DNA of 64,000 nt, from positions 1,870,166 through 1,934,165 of the forward strand of contig NZ_BMHO01000001.1 in the NCBI RefSeq assembly GCF_014640975.1. The letters run 5' to 3'. Below are positions 62,355-64,000 of this stretch, in pieces. The notes below the pieces were generated by a model. It was not told where the DNA came from, did no database searches, and was given only the letters and a program-made list of their open reading frames with translations. The DNA comes from Microbacterium faecale. GTDB lineage: Bacteria; Actinomycetota; Actinomycetes; Actinomycetales; Microbacteriaceae. Every line of letters begins with the position of its first letter. Positions within the stretch are counted from its first letter, which is position 1. The position numbers were made by a program, and so were the translations under genes.

Positions 62355-62417
62355 GCAGCCCTCTCTGGTGGAACGTGGTGAGCCGGGCGAGAAAACGGGT
62401 GTGCCAGACTGGCCCGG

Positions 62418-63545
62418 ATGCCGAAAATCTTACCCGCGCGCCCTGCCAAGGCCCGGAATCTCGCCGGAGTGGCGACCGAGATGGTCCGGTCGCTGGGGGC
62501 GCGAGGTGACTGGCTTGCGCCGGCGGAATCGGCTGTCGCGATCGTCGTCGATGGCCTCGGCGCGATCCAGCTGCGCGCCCACGCGGCGCACGCCCGTCAC
62601 CTGGCACGCGCCATGGGGCGCCGGCAGGTGGCGCAGACGGTGTTTCCCTCGACCACCGCCGCGGCGCTCGGATCGTTCCTGACGGGCGTCTGGCCCGGGG
62701 AACACGGCCTCGTGGGGTACCGCGTGCTCGATCCGGATCGTGACCGGCTGACGAACCAGCTCAACGGCTACGAGAAGGACGGCCTCGAACCCGCGACCTG
62801 GCAGCGCGCGTCGACGGTGTTCGAGCGCGCCGAAGGGATCCGCAGTTATTCCGTGGGTCATTCCGAGTACCGCGCGACGGGGTTCACCCAGGCGCTGCAG
62901 CGTGGCGCCGAGTTCGTCGCGGAAGACGACCTCGCGGGACGCGTGCAGGTGGCCTGCGCACTCGCATCGCAGCACCCCGGGGCGTTCGTGTACTGCTACA
63001 TTCCCGAGCTGGACAAGGCGGGACATCGCCACGGAGTCGACTCTGACGCGTGGCGAAGGACGCTCGAGGCGATCGACAGCGCGATCCGCCCGGTCCTCTC
63101 GCTGCCGCACGACGTCGGCGCCCTCGTGACAGCGGATCACGGCATGGTCGATGTCCCGCGAAGTCGTCATGTGCTGCTGCGCGCGGGCGATTCGCGTCTG
63201 GCCGGTGTGCGGCACCTCGGCGGCGAACCGCGTCTCGTCCACGTCTATGCCGACAGCGGAGTCGACATCGATGACCTCGCGGCGCGGTGGCGCGAGGAAT
63301 CCGGCGCGTACGCGGATGTGTCGACGCGCGACGAGGCGATCGCGGACGGGCTATTCGGGGCATCTGTCGCCCCGCACGTGCGGGGGCGGATCGGGGACGT
63401 GCTCGTCGCCGCGCGTGGTGCCGTCGCGTTCTACGACGATCGACTGCGCAACAAGGATCCGCAGAAGATGATCGGGCAGCACGGATCCGTGACCCCCGAG
63501 GAGATGACGGTGCCCCTCATCCGCTTCGGCGCGTACGCCGACTGA
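62418..63545 (+). CDS. Alkaline-phosphatase-superfamily (nucleotide pyrophosphatase-like) hydrolase
   Basis: A 375-residue metal-dependent phosphohydrolase. Metal-binding VDGLG lies near residue 45 and the nucleophile threonine in [15 protein letters not shown]. The second-metal residues are in LDKAGHRHG and TADHGMVD, and the last histidine in [11 protein letters not shown]. It probably cleaves a phosphodiester or phosphonate bond in a cytoplasmic or nucleotide-like substrate; no signal peptide is visible. It is divergent from parC. Confidence 0.9.
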   Translation: MPKILPARPAKARNLAGVATEMVRSLGARGDWLAPAESAVAIVVDGLGAIQLRAHAAHARHLARAMGRRQVAQTVFPSTTAAALGSFLTGVWPGEHGLVGYRVLDPDRDRLTNQLNGYEKDGLEPATWQRASTVFERAEGIRSYSVGHSEYRATGFTQALQRGAEFVAEDDLAGRVQVACALASQHPGAFVYCYIPELDKAGHRHGVDSDAWRRTLEAIDSAIRPVLSLPHDVGALVTADHGMVDVPRSRHVLLRAGDSRLAGVRHLGGEPRLVHVYADSGVDIDDLAARWREESGAYADVSTRDEAIADGLFGASVAPHVRGRIGDVLVAARGAVAFYDDRLRNKDPQKMIGQHGSVTPEEMTVPLIRFGAYAD

Positions 63546-63569
63546 CGGGCGCGACCGGCCGGATCAGTC
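63540..63569. terminator. Inverted repeat across convergent stops
   Basis: GACTGA (63540-63545) and TCAGTC (63564-63569) enclose the palindrome CCGGCCGG. The arms contain the two stop codons. It is a weak candidate terminator. Confidence 0.3.
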
Positions 63570-64000
63570 GTCGCCGCGTGCGCCGAAGACGATCTCGTCC
63601 CATGAGGGCATCGATGGGCGCCCGCGGCGTCGCGAGGAGTCGGCGCGCGGCGCGTCATCGTCCGCGGATGTGGCACGGGGAGGTTCCTCGGGCTGCTCCT
63701 CCCGCGCGGGGGTCTCCTCAGCGGGCGGCGGCGTCTCCTCGAGGTTCGGATCGATCGAGGAGAACATCGCGAGCGGACGGTGCGGGCGGTCCTCGGGCTC
63801 CTCGTCCGAGTCCTCGGCAGCCGACGGGGGCGTCTCGCGCTGGCCGCGCTTGCGGCGCAATGCCTCGAGCAGGTCGGCCGTTTCAGTCGGGCGCTCGGGT
63901 TCGGGTGCGGGGGCGGGGTCCTCTTCGTGGAACGTGTGGTCGTCGAACGACGAGGCGTCCTTCTCGTCCTGTGCCACGTCGAGTGCACGCAGACGGGGGA
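63564..64000 (-). CDS. sepH: SepH (DUF3071) cell-division protein, C-terminal part
   Basis: A partial gene whose 5' end lies beyond the window. The reading frame is open to base 64000, with RLRALDVAQDEKD just before the first internal GTG. The tail is an acidic, Pro/Glu-rich linker ending in the conserved RRRGRPSMPSWDEIVFGARGDD. This C-terminal motif, with its W-D-E-I-x-F-G core, is typical of SepH. SepH is the actinobacterial FtsZ-binding protein that stimulates Z-ring assembly through an N-terminal DUF3071 domain, which is not visible here. Confidence 0.82.
   Translation of the reverse strand, partial: PRLRALDVAQDEKDASSFDDHTFHEEDPAPAPEPERPTETADLLEALRRKRGQRETPPSAAEDSDEEPEDRPHRPLAMFSSIDPNLEETPPPAEETPAREEQPEEPPRATSADDDAPRADSSRRRGRPSMPSWDEIVFGARGDD

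Noticed and set aside
1..64000. tRNA, rRNA, tmRNA, CRISPR array, insertion sequence or prophage
   Set aside because: No T-loop/acceptor combinations, no spaced direct repeats, and no transposase, integrase or phage structural gene were found on either strand.

Overview
The window is 64 kb of high-GC actinobacterial chromosome, most likely Microbacteriaceae and plausibly Microbacterium. That placement rests on gene content: glnA2-glnE, a PAC2 protein, DUF4191, DUF7455, an SCO4848-family protein, the C-terminal end of SepH, a lysine/alanine-rich SigA and an actinobacterial type IIA topoisomerase pair. No rRNA, tRNA, CRISPR array, insertion sequence or phage gene was found. Many genes start 6-8 bases after a TAnnnT hexamer, the signature of leaderless transcription, and this was used to choose several starts.

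Left part (1-21.8 kb): a flavin monooxygenase and an acetyltransferase are divergent. A leftward group follows, with cofD/fbiA, a double-GNAT protein and a 96-residue small protein behind a structured leader. The backbone run smc - rRNA methyltransferase - ftsY is next, then a DUF2004 gene, a five-component peptide-type ABC importer and lipB-lipA. A divergent TetR regulator shares a palindrome (TGGAC GCR GTCCA) with both the importer operon and the lipB/tetR intergenic region. ffh and a 619-residue GGCT-like membrane protein close this part.

Middle (21.8-43.4 kb): glycerol catabolism (glpK, glpD) and a complete siderophore-iron uptake operon (SBP, two FecCD permeases, ATPase, siderophore-interacting reductase) behind an IdeR/DtxR-like box. 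Then come rpsP-khpA-rimM-lnt, with no trmD where it is usually found, and nitrogen assimilation (glnA2, glnE, alanine dehydrogenase, glnA1 with a four-element GlnR-type box). Catalase, an RDD protein and DUF4191 complete it.

Right part (43.4-64 kb): a membrane protein of unknown function, the lipoylated E2 and E3 dehydrogenase subunits, leucyl aminopeptidase, PAC2, sigA coupled to a CofE-like ligase, and an ATP-grasp gene. A pair of overlapping racemase genes follows: each has lost the catalytic residue that the other keeps. Then DUF7455, topoisomerase subunit B, SCO4848, a TIGR01777 oxidoreductase, topoisomerase subunit A, an alkaline-phosphatase-superfamily enzyme and the 3' part of sepH. 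Lipoate synthesis (lipA, lipB) supplies the cofactor for the E2 protein encoded 28 kb away.

The most interesting observations are the complementary split alanine-racemase pair, the TetR operator linking lipoate synthesis with a peptide-type importer, an upstream small ORF plus hairpin leader at 4.3-4.7 kb, a 300-base intergenic region of nested inverted repeats at 52.9-53.2 kb, and a strong excess of the palindrome GGATCC.
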